A stretch of 64,000 bases of DNA. Origin: Sternotherus odoratus. Its lineage: Eukaryota; Chordata; Testudines; Kinosternidae. The position numbers and the translations under genes were made by a program. Numbering within the stretch: position 1 is the stretch's first letter; the number at the start of each line of letters is the position of its first letter. Shown here piece after piece: positions 1-12,150 of the stretch. The stretch covers positions 93,757,340-93,821,339 of the forward strand of contig JAVMKO010000002.1 in the NCBI GenBank assembly GCA_032164245.1, in the 5' to 3' direction. Below the pieces are notes generated by a model. That model was not told where the DNA came from. It did no database searches and saw nothing but the letters and a program-made list of their open reading frames with translations.

Positions 1-2090
1 TGAAATCAAAAGAAATGATCCATTATAATATGAATATATACAGCACAATAGAAATCATATCCTTAAAAACACAATCATTATGCTATACAAAGAGATGAGA
101 CAATTACTTCATAGAGCAGGCTCAAAGATTTACCACTCTCTTCTTTGGTAATATTTTTTTTCACTGGCTTGCTCAATTAGGTAGATAATCTGGGGACCTG
201 TTTTCCTTCTCCAGAGCTTTTGCCCTTCAGAAGCTCTGAGAATTACTGTGCTGTCTGTAAGACATTGACTCTAGATGATGAATTGAAAAGATATGCAATG
301 ATAAATAAAAAAGCTTTTGAACATTTTATTATGTTCACTAATGTTTGATTATGTGATCTGCAGATATGTAAACCATTTATCTTTATGCTCAACATTAACA
401 AAAAGCCAAAATGTTGTTATACTGGGGTTTCAGAATGCCTGCCAATTAAAGATGATAACATTGTGGAAGTTTGCCAAGTGGTTTGCTTGACACAATACAT
501 TTGAATGTAATACATTAGAGTGAGTTAAGAAGCATGGTCACAGAAGCTTTTTGGGTTGGTTTTTTATTTTAAGATTTATTGTTGTACTGGAAATCACTAA
601 AATACTACAGAATTGTTTCCCTTAGGTCAGACATATTTTGTCCTTTCTATCATTTGGGAAGGACCTTTGAGTGTGGGACCAGATGAGACTAAATTGCAGT
701 TACTCAGTCATGATTTCTTCAGTCAGGTGAAATTACCATCTGCACCAAATAAACAAAAAATGACTATGTACTGTGAATCCCACTTAAAGCTTCAAAGTAG
801 TGTTTAAATAGAAAGTAAGCAGTGCATAGGTTGTGTGCAGGTCTTCTGGTCTGGGGTTATAAAGAATTCCAGTCTGGAGTGCAAAGGAAGGTGTAATTCT
901 TCCTTCTACTATTGTTATTACAACACAGCTTCCCTAACACTGCAATGTTTTACTTGATACACCTTGCTAATTAGCCACTGAACATCTATATGTGGAAAAG
1001 AGACAGTTCTGAAGCAAAACCCTAGATCTGGAAACTCTGCAATTACAGGAAATTCAGATCTGGTTCCAGATTCGCACTCTATCGTCTGAGCCTGTCTCTA
1101 AGATGTAAATCTGTGATGGGTGCAAATCAGAAAGTTTGGACATTTGGATGTTTATCTCTAACTCTCTGAATTGTGATTCAGTCTGTGCACATAAAGTGAA
1201 ATCGCGATCCCACTAAAGTCAATGAGAGTCCGCCACTGACTTCAATTGACCCAGGATTTCACCCAGGAATTTCATTCCAATTGTCTTGAAAAACTTCCAG
1301 TAATTCCTGGTAGCCAGGCTGGCAAATCCACAAAAACAGCTTCAGTGTGTGCTGGGTGAAACCAGGAAGTCCAGAGTCCTATGGAAATTACATGCAAAAA
1401 CAATGAACTATGATTGTTTTGATGTCAGAAAATATTCCATTTTAATTGGTTGAAATTTTAAGCAAAGGTCTGCGTAAAAATTCTCATATTCTTATTTTAT
1501 CGGAACAAGTTAGCACAGCCACACTATAAAAGGAAAAAACAAAGGAATTCTATTTGATGCAGTGTTGATACTGAAGTTTAATATATTTTGCTGTGTAGGT
1601 TTTATGTTTTATTCAGAATTTATATTATTTTCTTTGCCAAATAGAAAAGAAAATGTGAAAGACAACTGTATTTACTTCACTTACAGAATGCTGACAATTC
1701 ATAAGTGGCAGAACAACCTACTTCAGATACGCACTTTCACACATGAAGCAACCCTCTCAGGCCTTACCTTCCATCAACAAGCCCTTTTGGAGAAAATCTG
1801 AAGCAAACTCTGTTCTGACTGATGTGCTATGCAATCTCCATAGCTTCAGGGGTCATCTGAGAAACATATAATCAAACTCCCTAGGTAGATTAACATGTAA
1901 AACCTGAGCTTCGGGTTACTTGGAAAGCATATTTAAAAATAAGTGTTGGGATAAAATATATACTTTTTTTGCAATACGCCAATATTTGGTTTACCAAAAA
2001 TGTGACATTCCCCTCTCAGTTAACTTTTGTACAAATGGAATTGTATTGATGGAACTGAGAAGGGGATCTAGTTTACAATTCTCACAAATA
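1..2090. other. Spacer, no gene seen
   Basis: AT-rich sequence without a convincing exon. The stretch near 1195-1270 (AGTCAATGAGAG ... TGACTTCAATTG) has the palindromic look of an old sauropsid interspersed repeat, but it is too decayed to name. The short open frames near 613 and 1562 have no recognisable protein features. Confidence 0.6.
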
Positions 2091-2098
2091 TGCTAAAA

Positions 2099-2389
2099 CA
2101 TTGGTTCTCAAAGTGGGGGTTGGGACCCCTCGAGGGGTCACGACCTGATTATGTGGGGGTCCCGGGGAGTTGCTGGCACCCTCCCCTGACCCCAGCCCCT
2201 GCCCTGGGGGGCTGGCACCCTACATCCACACACACCCCACCTCAGCCTCTGCCCCGGGGGGGCTGCTGGCACCCCCTCCCCTCGAGCCCAGCCTCTGCCC
2301 TGCCCCCAAGCCCGACCCCTAAGGGGAGTCGCGCTTAGGGGCCTGGTGTCCGAAAGGGGTCACCAATAGAAACAATTTGAGAACCACTG
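2099..2389. mobile_element. Non-autonomous hAT DNA transposon (291 bp)
   Basis: The ends form terminal inverted repeats: the left begins CATTGGTTCTCAAA and the reverse complement of the right begins CAGTGGTTCTCAAA. The element is flanked by a perfect 8-bp target duplication, TGCTAAAA, at 2091-2098 and 2390-2397. An 8-bp duplication with CAGTGGTTCTC-type ends is characteristic of the hAT superfamily. The interior is a C-rich degenerate array (CTGGCACCC, CAGCCTCTGCCC). No transposase frame remains, so movement must have depended on another element. The open frame across it is a by-product of the C-rich array. Confidence 0.9.
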
Positions 2390-2397
2390 TGCTAAAA

Positions 2398-3525
2398 AGA
2401 ACCCTAATAAATTAAAAGTCCAGATGTTGAAAGAAAAAATATCATTAAATACTGTTACTTACAGATCATAGGATAAAGCTAAGATCACAAATATAAAAAC
2501 AGTGAAGAGGCACTAAGTTGGGCCATGACTGCATTAGTTATCATGCAGATGTTTGTATTCATATGGGAACAATCCATTGGGCATGCTTTGTACACAAGGG
2601 GGAAAAAAAGCAAATATAGCAACAATCTAGTAAGTTTGCTTTATGCTTCAAATTTTCTTGATGGTCACTTAATTTGTGAGAGCCCTTGCTGGCAATTATG
2701 CCGCACCAGCAAGCTTCCTTTTCATCTGCTTTTCAAAGGCATATTTCCTTTGCTTTGACAGTTTTCACAAATAATAAAATGGAAAAATTCCGGCTGTATT
2801 TTTACATAAAGGATGAGCTAATTAGAACCGGTGTCCTCCCTTGGACTAGGTGAATATTGCAAAAAAGGATCTGTGAACATTCATTTGAATGTTTATTTGA
2901 GCCTTTCACATTTGAAAATAGTCTACAAGGAGTACCACAGCAATTCCTGCTCTGTACAGCAGAATTTCAGTTTCATAAACACAGGCCCAGACTGTTTCCC
3001 CTGCATCTGCACATAGAGGGGTCCTCCGCATGCAGCTCTCGCTTCCTCTGCATGGAAGGGGCACTATTTCCTACACTCACCTTTCTCCACCTCATCTCAG
3101 ACTTTGCAGGACCCCCACTGCACAGTCAGGGATCCACACAAGAAAAGCGGAGGGGGAAGGGGGTGGAGGGGGAGGGGACGTGAGCTAAGAAAATAAAGGG
3201 TTTGCGGTAGGATGCTCGTGTAGCCCTATGGAGCTTCCATAGCAAAATTAATAAAGCTCTAGACTGTGCTAATATTTCCATGTATACAGGGCTTTCACAT
3301 GGATGGGATCAGTTTTTCCAAAATAGGAGGGCCCACCCACTTCCCCACAGCAGGACAATGAGGAATAATTTTCACATTAAAAAGTCCCCTCCCCCATGGC
3401 TTTCCACACAAGGCCCATAGGACGTACAATGCAGGGACTTTTCGCTCTGTGTTTGTACAGCACCTAGCGCAATGGGGTCCTGGTCCGTAACGAGGGCTCC
3501 TAGGCACTACTGCAACACAAACTAA
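2398..3525. other. Spacer with an old MIR-like tail near 3440-3520
   Basis: No gene is evident. The segment around 3445-3520 (GTTTGTACAGCACCTAGC, AATGGGGTCCTGGTCC, CTCCTAGGCACTAC) resembles the conserved tail of old CORE-SINE/MIR-like repeats that recur in sauropsid genomes. The call rests on remembered consensus wording, not alignment. Confidence 0.45.
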
Positions 3526-3689
3526 AATACCATTATAGAATCAGAGAGGTAGCCGTGTTAGTCTGGAATAGCAGAGGTAACAAAGAGTCCTGTGGCACCT
3601 TAAAGACTAACTAAAGTATTGAAGCATAAGCTTTCGTGGGCTAATACCCACTTCGTCGGATGCAAGCAGTGGAACCAATACCATTATAG
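3526..3689 (-). mobile_element. Retroposon copy with hammerhead-like motif (putative Penelope-like terminal repeat)
   Basis: The body at 3539-3676 is flanked by a perfect 13-bp target duplication, AATACCATTATAG (3526-3538 and 3677-3689). Read on the minus strand it starts near TCCACTGCTTGCATC and ends near GGCTACCTCTCTGATT, with no poly(A) tail. Plus positions 3632-3659 hold the motif: minus-strand CCGACGA, an A, GTGGG paired with CCCAC, then GAAA. The second core base is C where a hammerhead needs U, so this copy's ribozyme is probably dead. Related copies are near 15.1, 30.9-31.3, 39.5 and 58.9 kb. The long duplication and absent poly(A) suggest non-LTR-type or Penelope-type retrotransposition. 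Confidence 0.75.
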
Positions 3690-6329
3690 TTAGCCAAGGA
3701 TTCCACAAAAAGTTCATTTTTCAATCTATAAGCTAACTTTTCCATTAGTGAATCTTTGGAAGTCCACTCCTGTCCTCCACTCCTGCCTGTAGGGATCTAT
3801 TCCAATTTCCATTGCTGTGCAATATAGAAATTTAAATTTTTAAGTGAATTTACTTCAGTGGAGTTCATGCCCCTTTATTTGTGTTATGTGAATGCTCTAG
3901 TGTATGAGTTTATTGGCAGGAATGATCAAATGGCAAATTTTAGGTGAACATTGCAGGGTATTCACAGAAAGGGAAATGCCAACATTCATACTAGAAACCT
4001 GATTCTAGGAGTTAGGCTAATCCAGTCCTGGAACAGAAATGTGTCATATGTTCTATGTTTTCAATCAAAACCACTTGGATTTCTGATACCAAATAAACCA
4101 CTTGCAAACAAGCTCCAGAAGAAAAAATATTTGTAGAAATTACTCTATGAATAATTTGGAACAACAGATAAATGAGAAAATAACTTCAATCTGTTTGCAG
4201 AAATTTAAACAGAAAAAAGGGGTGAAACTAGTTGAATAAAGAGCTTGGTACAAATGATTTTCCCAGCTGCAGTCTGTGCTTACCTCAACTGTGCGATAGA
4301 ATCTATTGCAATAGACTTTTATGGTGTAATGCCACTGGGAACTGAACGTAGATTCCTTTTAAACAATAGGAATGCAAGTGTTAGAAAAGCAGTTTTGGGA
4401 CTTCCTTGCCACTGCTATAAATTAGTATGAACCTGCCAAAGTGCTATCAAGTGCTGCCTTGCCAGGCCCATTACTGCTGGAGTGTTGCTGTGACTTGCTT
4501 AAATCAAATTAATGGCGGAATAGGACTTCTCAGTCTTCAAGGGGACTGAAATTGCATTATTGAGACTTAATATGGTACTTAGCAGTGAAATGTGCTGTTC
4601 TTGTCCCAGTTGTGGGTTGCCAATGAAAGAGAATATTGTACTGACAGCAACAGGAGACAATCCTTTAACTTAAGCAGTAAAGTTATTGCTATTGGATATA
4701 ATGCTCTCTAGTTCAAGTGAAGGGCAGAATCTTCATGGACTGAACTTGTATATATAGCGGGAATACATGGACCACAAATGTTCAGCAAGGAAACTTATGG
4801 TGGGCTGTTAAGGGACTTTCATGCCATGATAGAACATACAGTTTATTACAACTAGAACTGACACTTTAGTGGTGCTGATTAGGACGAATGAAGTGATACT
4901 CCTGTTGGATTATTTAACTCTAGGGCTTCCCTGGAAGGGATGAGAGACAGACAGATTATGGCTCGGTCCTGCAAACCCTTACTCACCTGGATAAGTCCTA
5001 GGGACAGGAGCAATTCCAGTACACTGAGGAGGCTGGCCAGACAGTTTACTGTGGAAAAGACAGGGGGACACCCACTAGATGGGATGAGCTCAGAATGTCT
5101 CCCCAAAGTGCATGTGGATGGGAAGGGATTGGGTTCTTGGGGGAGACTTTGCTGCCCTCCACTTTATTGGTTGTAGTCATAGATGGGAGAGTAGGTATTT
5201 CAGAGTGTTGGCTGACTCTGGTGGGGAGCGGGAAGAAGGAAGGGGACCACTTTATTGTCTCCCCTTCGGTCAGCCAATGAAACTCTTCTCTTCAGATAAC
5301 ACCTCCCCCAAATTTCTAATGAAGCCATGGCTAATATGGCAGTGGAGAGGCATCTCAGATTACATTTACAGCCCTTAGGGATTCTCTGCATTGTCTATGT
5401 GGATGATCTCAAATATCCCTCCCATGCCCTGGATGCCAGTACCACTCCTTGGGCACTAAGTATGGTGAGCAGCGGAGCTCCCTCCTCACTGCATCTGCTG
5501 AGTGGCTGCATCACAATCTGACCACCTGAAAACGTGTATGCAACTAAAAAAATAAAATGCACCTGACAAATATCAGCCTAAAATAGAATCCACCTAGAAT
5601 ATAGCTAAGCACACATCTCACTCTAAGTCTTCCATTGTGTCCTGAAGGGGAAGAGGAAGGGAATTCCAGAGGCAAATGCCACCATTGGAAGTGCTCTGAC
5701 CCCAGTTTCCAGACTTGCAAATCTATTACCAAAGGCATGGTTAACAAAATTGCTCCAATGACAGAGCATATAGAGAGCAAAACACAGGCCTTTATTGCAC
5801 TCCAAAGGCAACGGATACTCAGACTTCAGAAAACAGGTGCGATACATTCCTAGTCAAACTACATTGACATCACAGAGCAAGCAGGAAGCCACTACACTCT
5901 GTACCAGCCCTAGCTTTCAACAGGTCTTCAAAAAGGTAACTTCAAGAAGTGCCTATTGCAACAAAAGAAGATGGAGGTCATAAAAACCTGGATAATTGTG
6001 GGCATGCCTGCAATACACAGAAGTGGTTGAAATTAGTTAGCCAATGCAGATGAAAAAGGGTACTTCTAACTATTGTCACTACATGGGAATTTGTTAAAAA
6101 TTAGGGGTCCAGAAGCAAACTGAGGCGTTTTTGACAAAGAAAGGCACTGTGGTGGGGCGGCTTTCTAGCAGAGCAGTGGGGAGTCTCTCCCAGACCTTCA
6201 CCTTTCTGTCTCCTGAAGTAAGGAGAACAGCACTCTGGACAGTACAGTGCTGGGCAGGCCCAGGGGAGCAGAGGAGAGTTCCAGTTCCAAACCTGCCAGA
6301 CTGCAGGCCCTGACTGGAAGGGCCTAGTG
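3690..6329. other. Spacer, no gene seen
   Basis: Mostly unique sequence. The frames near 4879-5521 overlap each other in several phases and on both strands, have no domain signature and no matching splice signals, and look like chance. The block around 5640-5740 (GGAATTCCAGAGGCAAATGCC, AAGTGCTCTGACCCC) resembles part of an old dispersed repeat. Confidence 0.5.
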
Positions 6330-6415
6330 CATTGGTTCTCAAACTGGGGGTCGCGACCCCTAGAGGGGTTGCGACCTGATTATGTGGGGGTCGCGAGCCC
6401 CTGCTGCCGGTGCAA
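6330..6415. mobile_element. hAT left end, same family as the 2.1 kb element
   Basis: CATTGGTTCTCAAACTGGGG followed by CGACCCCTAGAGGGGTTGCGACCTGATTATGTGGGGGTC closely matches the left end of the element at 2099-2389. After about 85 bp the similarity stops, and no matching right end or target duplication was found downstream. It is therefore either a truncated copy or the end of a longer element with a different interior. Confidence 0.65.
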
Positions 6416-7154
6416 TGTATTATCGTGCTCCTTGTAAGACTGTGCTACTTAGGGTGTACTGAGCATGCTCACATGAACTGAGCCTGTGACATCGGATGTA
6501 CAGTAACATCGGCTGTAGCCACTGTCCTTCTCCCCGCCTTTATTAGCCATAAGATTCTGCTGACTGCTGTTTACAGGACTTAAAAAGTGGCAAAGGGGGC
6601 AAAACGGAGGAAATGGGTGGCCGGGGTCTGAGCAGGCGGCGGAAATGGACTGGTCAAGGTGGGTCAAGCAGCTGGAGAAGGATTAACAAAGGGGCGAACG
6701 GGCAAAATCAGAGGTCCGGGGGGAGCAGGAGGAGTTAAGCGCCGGAGTGAGGTGCTGGCAGAGGGTGACAGAGGGCAAAATCCAGCCCTGGCAGTGGGCA
6801 ACGGGGGTTTGCAGTTGCCCCAGTGGGACTGAGACACCAGTATTTGCAGAAACAGTTTGTAGCGGGGGGTGAGAGACTTTTTTATTTGATCTAAGTGGGT
6901 TTTTTGTATGCGCACATGTTCCTATGAGGAACTGCTACAGTAGCACATTCCTACTGGGAGCAGTATAATACACTACAGAATGCAAGAAAATGCTTCCTGT
7001 AGACATTTGCTACGCTTGGTAGCAGTTTTCTATGGTAGCTTTATATGGTAGCACTTTCTTACACCCTAACTATGAGGAACTGCTACGGTAGCACATTCGT
7101 ACAAGGAGCAGGGCCTGGGGCTTGGGTTGCTGCTGGCCGGGGCCAGGGCTTGGG
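6416..7154. other. GC-rich stretch with a short dispersed duplication
   Basis: The 30-bp block CTATGAGGAACTGCTAC.GTAGCACATTC occurs at about 6922-6952 and again at 7070-7101, in direct orientation with few differences. The motif GTAGCA keeps recurring between them. No gene is visible, and the region may be the interior of the truncated hAT that starts at 6330. Confidence 0.4.
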
Positions 7155-7200
7155 TAGGGTGACCAGATCGCAAGAGCAAAATATCAGGACACATTGGGCG
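7155..7200. mobile_element. TAGGGTGACCAGA-type MITE left end
   Basis: TAGGGTGACCAGAT followed by CGCAAGAGCAAAATATCAGGACAC matches the ends of the complete short elements at 15427-15551 and 56891-57002. No clear right end was found within the next kilobase. The GC-rich tract up to about 8.1 kb may be its expanded interior. Confidence 0.5.
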
Positions 7201-7350
7201 AGCAGGGACGGTGGGAGGAACAATGGGGGTGTGCAAGGATATTTTGGCACCCAAGGCAAAAATTTTACCTTGCAACCCCCCCTTCCCCTTTTCCCAGAGC
7301 ATTGCTTATTATAATTTTTTTAATGAATATTGGATAATGTAATGTAGCAT

Positions 7351-7600
7351 GGGGCAGAGGGTTGGGGTATGGAGGGGGCTCTGGCTGGGACTGGGGATAA
7401 GGTGGTTGGGGTGTTGGAGGGGCTCAGGGCTAGGGCAGAGGGTTGGGATGTGGGGGGAGGGCTCTGGCTGGGGCTGGAGATGAGGGGTTTGGGGTGCTGG
7501 AGTGGATCAGGGCCTGAGTAGAGGGTTGGGAGCGGTGGGGGGGGGTAAGCTCTGGCTGGGATGTGGGCACTGGGGTGGCGCAGGGCTGGGGATGAGTTTG
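7351..7600. repeat. 82-bp minisatellite, about three copies
   Basis: The anchor motif AGAGGGTTGGG recurs at 7356, 7438 and 7520, an exact 82-bp spacing. Each unit carries GGCTCTGGCTGGG and a GGGGAT.AGG..GTTTGGGGTGCTGGA segment. The array strongly biases base composition, giving G on the plus strand, and creates long spurious frames on both strands from about 7.3 to 8.2 kb. Confidence 0.8.
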
Positions 7601-9330
7601 GGACGGGTGCAGGCAGGCTGCTCTGGGACTGGGGCCAGAGAGGAGGACTCCCCCCATCCCTTTCCCTGCCAGCAGCAGCAAGCTCTGGGGCAGGGCCCCC
7701 CCTTTTCTGCTCCCCCAGCAGCAAACTCACTCACCCCTGTCACTGACAGTGGAATCTGGTGGGCACTAGGACCCAGCGACGGCAGTTGCTGCAGGGAGGC
7801 AACATGTTGCTGCAGGGAAGAGAAGGGAGGCTTCTGACTTGCCCCTGTCCGCGAAAGGTCTAAGGGGGCAGCAATGGGAGGCTGGGGGACCCATGGGGGA
7901 GGCGCGGGGGGAGGGGGCAGCCGGAGCCAGGTTGCGAGGGGGGGCTCTCTGCCCTGGCGCTGGCTGCATGCTGGGCCCCCGCCCCTGCAGCATGCCCCGG
8001 GCGGCAGAGAGCTCTCCGGCCGGGGACGCAGTCCACCTTCCCCTGACTCTGCCAGAGGGGAGGGAGGAAAGAGGGAGGGAGAGTGGCCATATCAGACTGC
8101 AACATATCCCTGACAAGAGGGGTTGGACTCTGGGTTGTGGTTGACCACTGCAGCAGAGGCACGCTGGAGGACTGCTGTTAACTCCCCCACCCTGGAAGGG
8201 GGCAAGCGTGGACTAGGGGGCACTGCTGGAGGGCAGTGTCCTGAAACAGATGTCGCTGAGGGGGGAGCAACGCGGGTCTAATTCCCAGACATGCCATCAG
8301 GAGGCACCATGGTGGTGAGTCCCAACCCTGTCACACTCATGCATGCTCCTTTGATAATGGGTGCAGAGACCCACCTCACCACACTCAAGATGCTACCAAC
8401 AACTCATCAGCACCATTTTAATTTGGTCTGACAGTGTTTAGTTTAGTCTTGTCCACACTCTTGTTTTGTCAGGCAACAAGACACTGCATGAGAGAAGTGA
8501 AAAAGTGACAAAGAACTGCATAGCATCATATCCTCATGGTATTGGAGACCTACTGCGTCTCCCATAGGTTGAGCAAGAAGAGTGACAAAAAGGAACTTTG
8601 CAGAATCTCTCATAAGAGAGTTGTCAGGGCAGGAAAAAAAAATTGCTTAGCACAAGCTTCAGGTTCCTCTAGTCTGAGAGGAAAGAATGGACCCACTTGG
8701 TGGTAATCAAGTCCACCATTGCCAAGATCAGCAAAACCTAATGGTCAGTGGTACCGAAGGTTGCTTAGTGATCTAAAATAGCCAACTGGTTAAACTAGTT
8801 CAGTCTACGTGTCAGACTGAGATTTAAAAAAGTTTAAAAGGTGTCAAAATTGTTCCAGATTTCTCAGTCATCTGGCTCAAATGAGGAAGATTAGAAATAT
8901 GGCCGTAGTTGGCAAAATTGATATGAAGTTGATATGACGGCTTCTTAAACATGAATCTAACACTCACTTGTGAAAAAGTGGATCCTTGGCGATGATTTCT
9001 TTCAGGAGGAAAATCTTAACGAGTAGTATACCCACTACTTCCTTCATAGGCCATAAGGAGCCTGAGTCTACTAGCTCATAGGTTTCAGGCCAAAGCTCTG
9101 CCAGCACACCTAGCGCCAAGACTCAGCGCTCCCAAGTGGGAAGCTGAGGAGGCTGGGTATGCTAGCTCTATGTCATTCCAAAGATCCCCTAGCATAAGGA
9201 GTATATTGGGGATATGCGGGGGATTTGTGGTGGGGATATGCTCTGCTCTAGCAGTCTGTGAGGACATAAAATGGCCTCTAGGGAACCTTTTACTAGTCAG
9301 AACAACTTAGAGCAGCCTGAGGCTACTCTT
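7601..9330. other. GC-rich tail then unique spacer
   Basis: The GC-rich character continues to about 8.3 kb, with overlapping low-complexity frames on both strands (alanine, glycine, proline, arginine). They carry no domain and are rejected as genes. From 8.3 to 9.3 kb the sequence is ordinary AT-rich spacer. Confidence 0.5.
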
Positions 9331-9603
9331 AGGCCTGGTCTACACTTAAACTGACATAGCTACGGTGCTCAGAGTGATGAAAAATCCACACTCTTGAGTG
9401 CTATAACTATCTAAATCCTGGTGTAGAGGCAGGTAGGTCGACAGAAGAATGCTTCCATTGACCTAGTTACTGTTGCTTGGAGAAGTGGTGTTCCTACAGT
9501 GACAGAAAAAACCCTTCCATCACTATAGGCTATGCTGCATCTACACTATAGGATTATGCCAGCATAGCTATGCTGCTATAATCCTTGTAGTATAGACATG
9601 CCT
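9331..9603. mobile_element. TCTACAC-type palindromic MITE (273 bp)
   Basis: The left end AGGCCTGGTCTACACTTA mirrors the right end TAGTATAGACATGCCT. The interior contains further mirrored pieces such as TATAGCAGCATAGCTATGCTG. The same end type is seen near 20.76, 40.13, 42.93, 53.82 and 62.46 kb, so this is a multi-copy non-autonomous DNA transposon family. No clean target duplication is visible here. Confidence 0.6.
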
Positions 9604-10229
9604 GAATAGCCTCCCAGAATTAGGTGAGAGGAGCAGAAAGGTGGCAAGGGCTCCAGTGTATCTGAAAATTTATCCTTCAGCATGTGTAAACTATCAAAAC
9701 TCAGAGATAATGTACTTCCCTTCCCCCACTCCCTAAAAAAGGATTTGCTCCCACAGAGACAATCCAATAAAATCTGATTATTCTTGTCTGCAAAGTAGAT
9801 AAAAAACGTCTTGCAGTAAGAATCACCTGGTTCCATTTTCGGAGAATAGTTCTACTGGTTAGGACTTTGTGGACTCTGTGGAGTAGGTGTGAAAGCTTTC
9901 TTTGCCTTCACCACAGCCATGGCCCTTTTCTGTCATTTGTGTACTACTGTACTTGAAATGGTAAACTATTTTCAAACATTTAAAGCGTGTTTTACCACTT
10001 AAACATATATGAAACACAAAAATCACTGAGGCAGATCACTATCTCAGAAATTTCTCCATATGGCCTGCCCAGCAGTCTAACTAGAAAGTTTAGATACAGG
10101 TAAAAGGTAATATAAAAGGTTAGAAAGCAGGATCATATACGAGTTCTTATACTTGCCTACTTAGCTGTTCTACCAGGTATTGTCTGAGAGCTGATATATT
10201 ATTTGTCACACAGTACACTGGGTTTTAGT
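9604..10229. other. Spacer, no gene seen
   Basis: AT-rich, with no repeat that I can name and no exon-like segment. The minus-strand frame near 9576-9836 has no signature. Confidence 0.5.
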
Positions 10230-10231
10230 TA

Positions 10232-10311
10232 CCGTATTTTTCGCCCTATAAGACGCACTTTTTCTTCCCCAAAACGGGGGGGGAAAAGTTGGTGCGTCTT
10301 ATAGGGCGAAT

Positions 10312-10347
<36 letters not shown>

Positions 10348-10551
10348 CGCCTCGCTCTCCCGTCCCCGCCGCGGGCGGGCTGGGCTGCGGCAGCCCGACC
10401 GCGGCGGGGAGGGGGGAACCTCGGCAGCCCGCCCGCGCGGCGGGGACGGGAGAGCGAGGCGCTTTTTTTTTTTTTTTCCCCCCCGGCTTTTTTATTAAAA
10501 ACCGAGGGGGCGTCTTATAGGACGGAGCGTCCTATAAGACGAAAAATACGG
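10232..10551. mobile_element. Foldback DNA transposon with nested hairpins (320 bp)
   Basis: The ends are inverted copies starting CCGTATTTTTCG and are flanked by TA on both sides (10230-10231, 10552-10553). Each terminus is itself a snap-back palindrome: CGCCCTATAAGACGC pairs with GCGTCTTATAGGGCG at the left, and CGTCTTATAGGACG pairs with CGTCCTATAAGACG at the right. Inside lie 33 A residues (10314-10346), a perfect 27-bp inverted repeat (10347-10373 with 10436-10462) and a T run from 10463. There is no transposase. A TA duplication suits a Tc1/mariner-like mechanism, but I cannot name the superfamily. Confidence 0.8.
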
Positions 10552-10553
10552 TA

Positions 10554-12070
10554 AGTGCCTGGTTAATTGCATTCATGGTTAGATGCTGCACAATGCAAAA
10601 AGAATGTGAATTAGAACCATCAAAAATTCTAGATTTCACTCTAATATGGACATAAATCTCCTTAGCAACATATTATTTTCTTAATAAGTACTCCCAGCAA
10701 TGTCACTTTTCCTTTTAGAGTGCCACAAAAGAACAGTTTGGCAAAGAAGAAAAGAATGAAGCAGAATAATGAAGGATAATTCTTGCCTGGTCCAAAGTAA
10801 GACTGAGAAGACACTTTGACAGGGAAAGAAATAAGATTAAGATTACATTAAAAAGTATAATTAATATTTCTTTAAAAATAATTAAAGAATACAATGGTTT
10901 TAATAAAATAAAACCACCTCTACCCTCACTGCTCTAAGATGTTAAAATGGAATGGTCTGCTGAAAACTCCACTGGGTATATCTTTTCCAAAAAGTGATGT
11001 GGACATGATCAGCCAGCTAAGTGACTTGACTGACCAAACATTCCAGGATGATTTCTATATTTCATAACACATTCTCTTTCAACATATTTATAAGGTAAAA
11101 TTCTCCTCTCTGCAGAGTGCCAGATGGTTAATGCCTAGCGGTGCATTTCATCCATTGTGAATCCATCATTTCTCCACGTCTCCAAACACTGTGCACACAA
11201 GTTGTAGTGTATTAAAGAATATCCTTTTCATGGGCTTTAGTTTTATTGACAAAAGGAGCTCACAATGAAACAACATAAAATCCAGCCCAAGCTCTCTCTA
11301 GATCTGACTGCTTACAAGACTAATGCAAGATTTTTCAGCACCTCCTCCTCTCACTCCCCAATATTCTCTCCTTCAGTAGAGCCACTCCCACCTCTCTTCT
11401 ATTTGGGTGGAGTTATGAGTCACTTGCAACAGAGATAGAGTCAACAAAAGTTATTTAACATTTTCCACAGATCATCACTTGCTATCAAGTTGAGGTTTTG
11501 CTACAACCGCTGCCAATGAGTTGCACTTGTATTTGCCTGTTTAGCACCAGATCTGTAAGCAGTCTACGGTGTTACACGAGCCATGGAGAGCTACAAAAGA
11601 GTGCTTTTTGAAAGGCGATAGAAGATACCTGAGAAGACAGCAGAAGTTTTATCTTTCACGCTACAAGTTTCCATACCCAGACATGTCTCAAATTGACCTG
11701 GATGTCTTAGAGGACGAGTAAAGGTATGAAATGTAGACTGTCATCTCCACGGTCCATATAGTCCCCTCCCTTCATGTAGATTTGTGAACTGTGCTGCTCA
11801 GCCCTGTTCTTCCCTTAGGGAAGGCAGTGACACTACACAGTAAATATGGCTTCACAATACAAGACACTGCAGAGCGTTCCCCAAATATTTTCATAACTCT
11901 CTTTGACCCATACCTCCAGCCATGCACCACTCTGTCCCTCTGTTACCTCTAGTAGAGGGGTCATTATAAAGTCTTCAAGTGGAAACTTTCAGTAATATTA
12001 TTAACTTCCATGAGTTTCTAACAGAGCCCAATTCTGCAGGATCTCTTGCACACTGCTGCATGAATGGGTG
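10554..12070. other. Spacer, no gene seen
   Basis: AT-rich unique-looking sequence. No repeat family or exon is recognised. Confidence 0.5.
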
Positions 12071-12150
12071 GGGGATGGGACACAGGTGAACCGGGGGAAG
12101 AGCAAATGTAGGGGATGGGACACAGGTGAACCGGGGGAAGAGCAAATGTA
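12071..12150. repeat. Perfect 40-bp tandem duplication
   Basis: Two identical 40-bp units, 12071-12110 and 12111-12150, each beginning GGGGATGGGACACAGGTGAA. The lack of any difference indicates a recent duplication, or an assembly artefact. It lies in spacer sequence and is not coding. Confidence 0.95.

Noticed and set aside
7320..8162. CpG-like island with several frames above 100 codons
   Set aside because: Composition comes from the 82-bp minisatellite and repeat interior; no splice signals, no conserved domain, and no promoter-linked exon follows.
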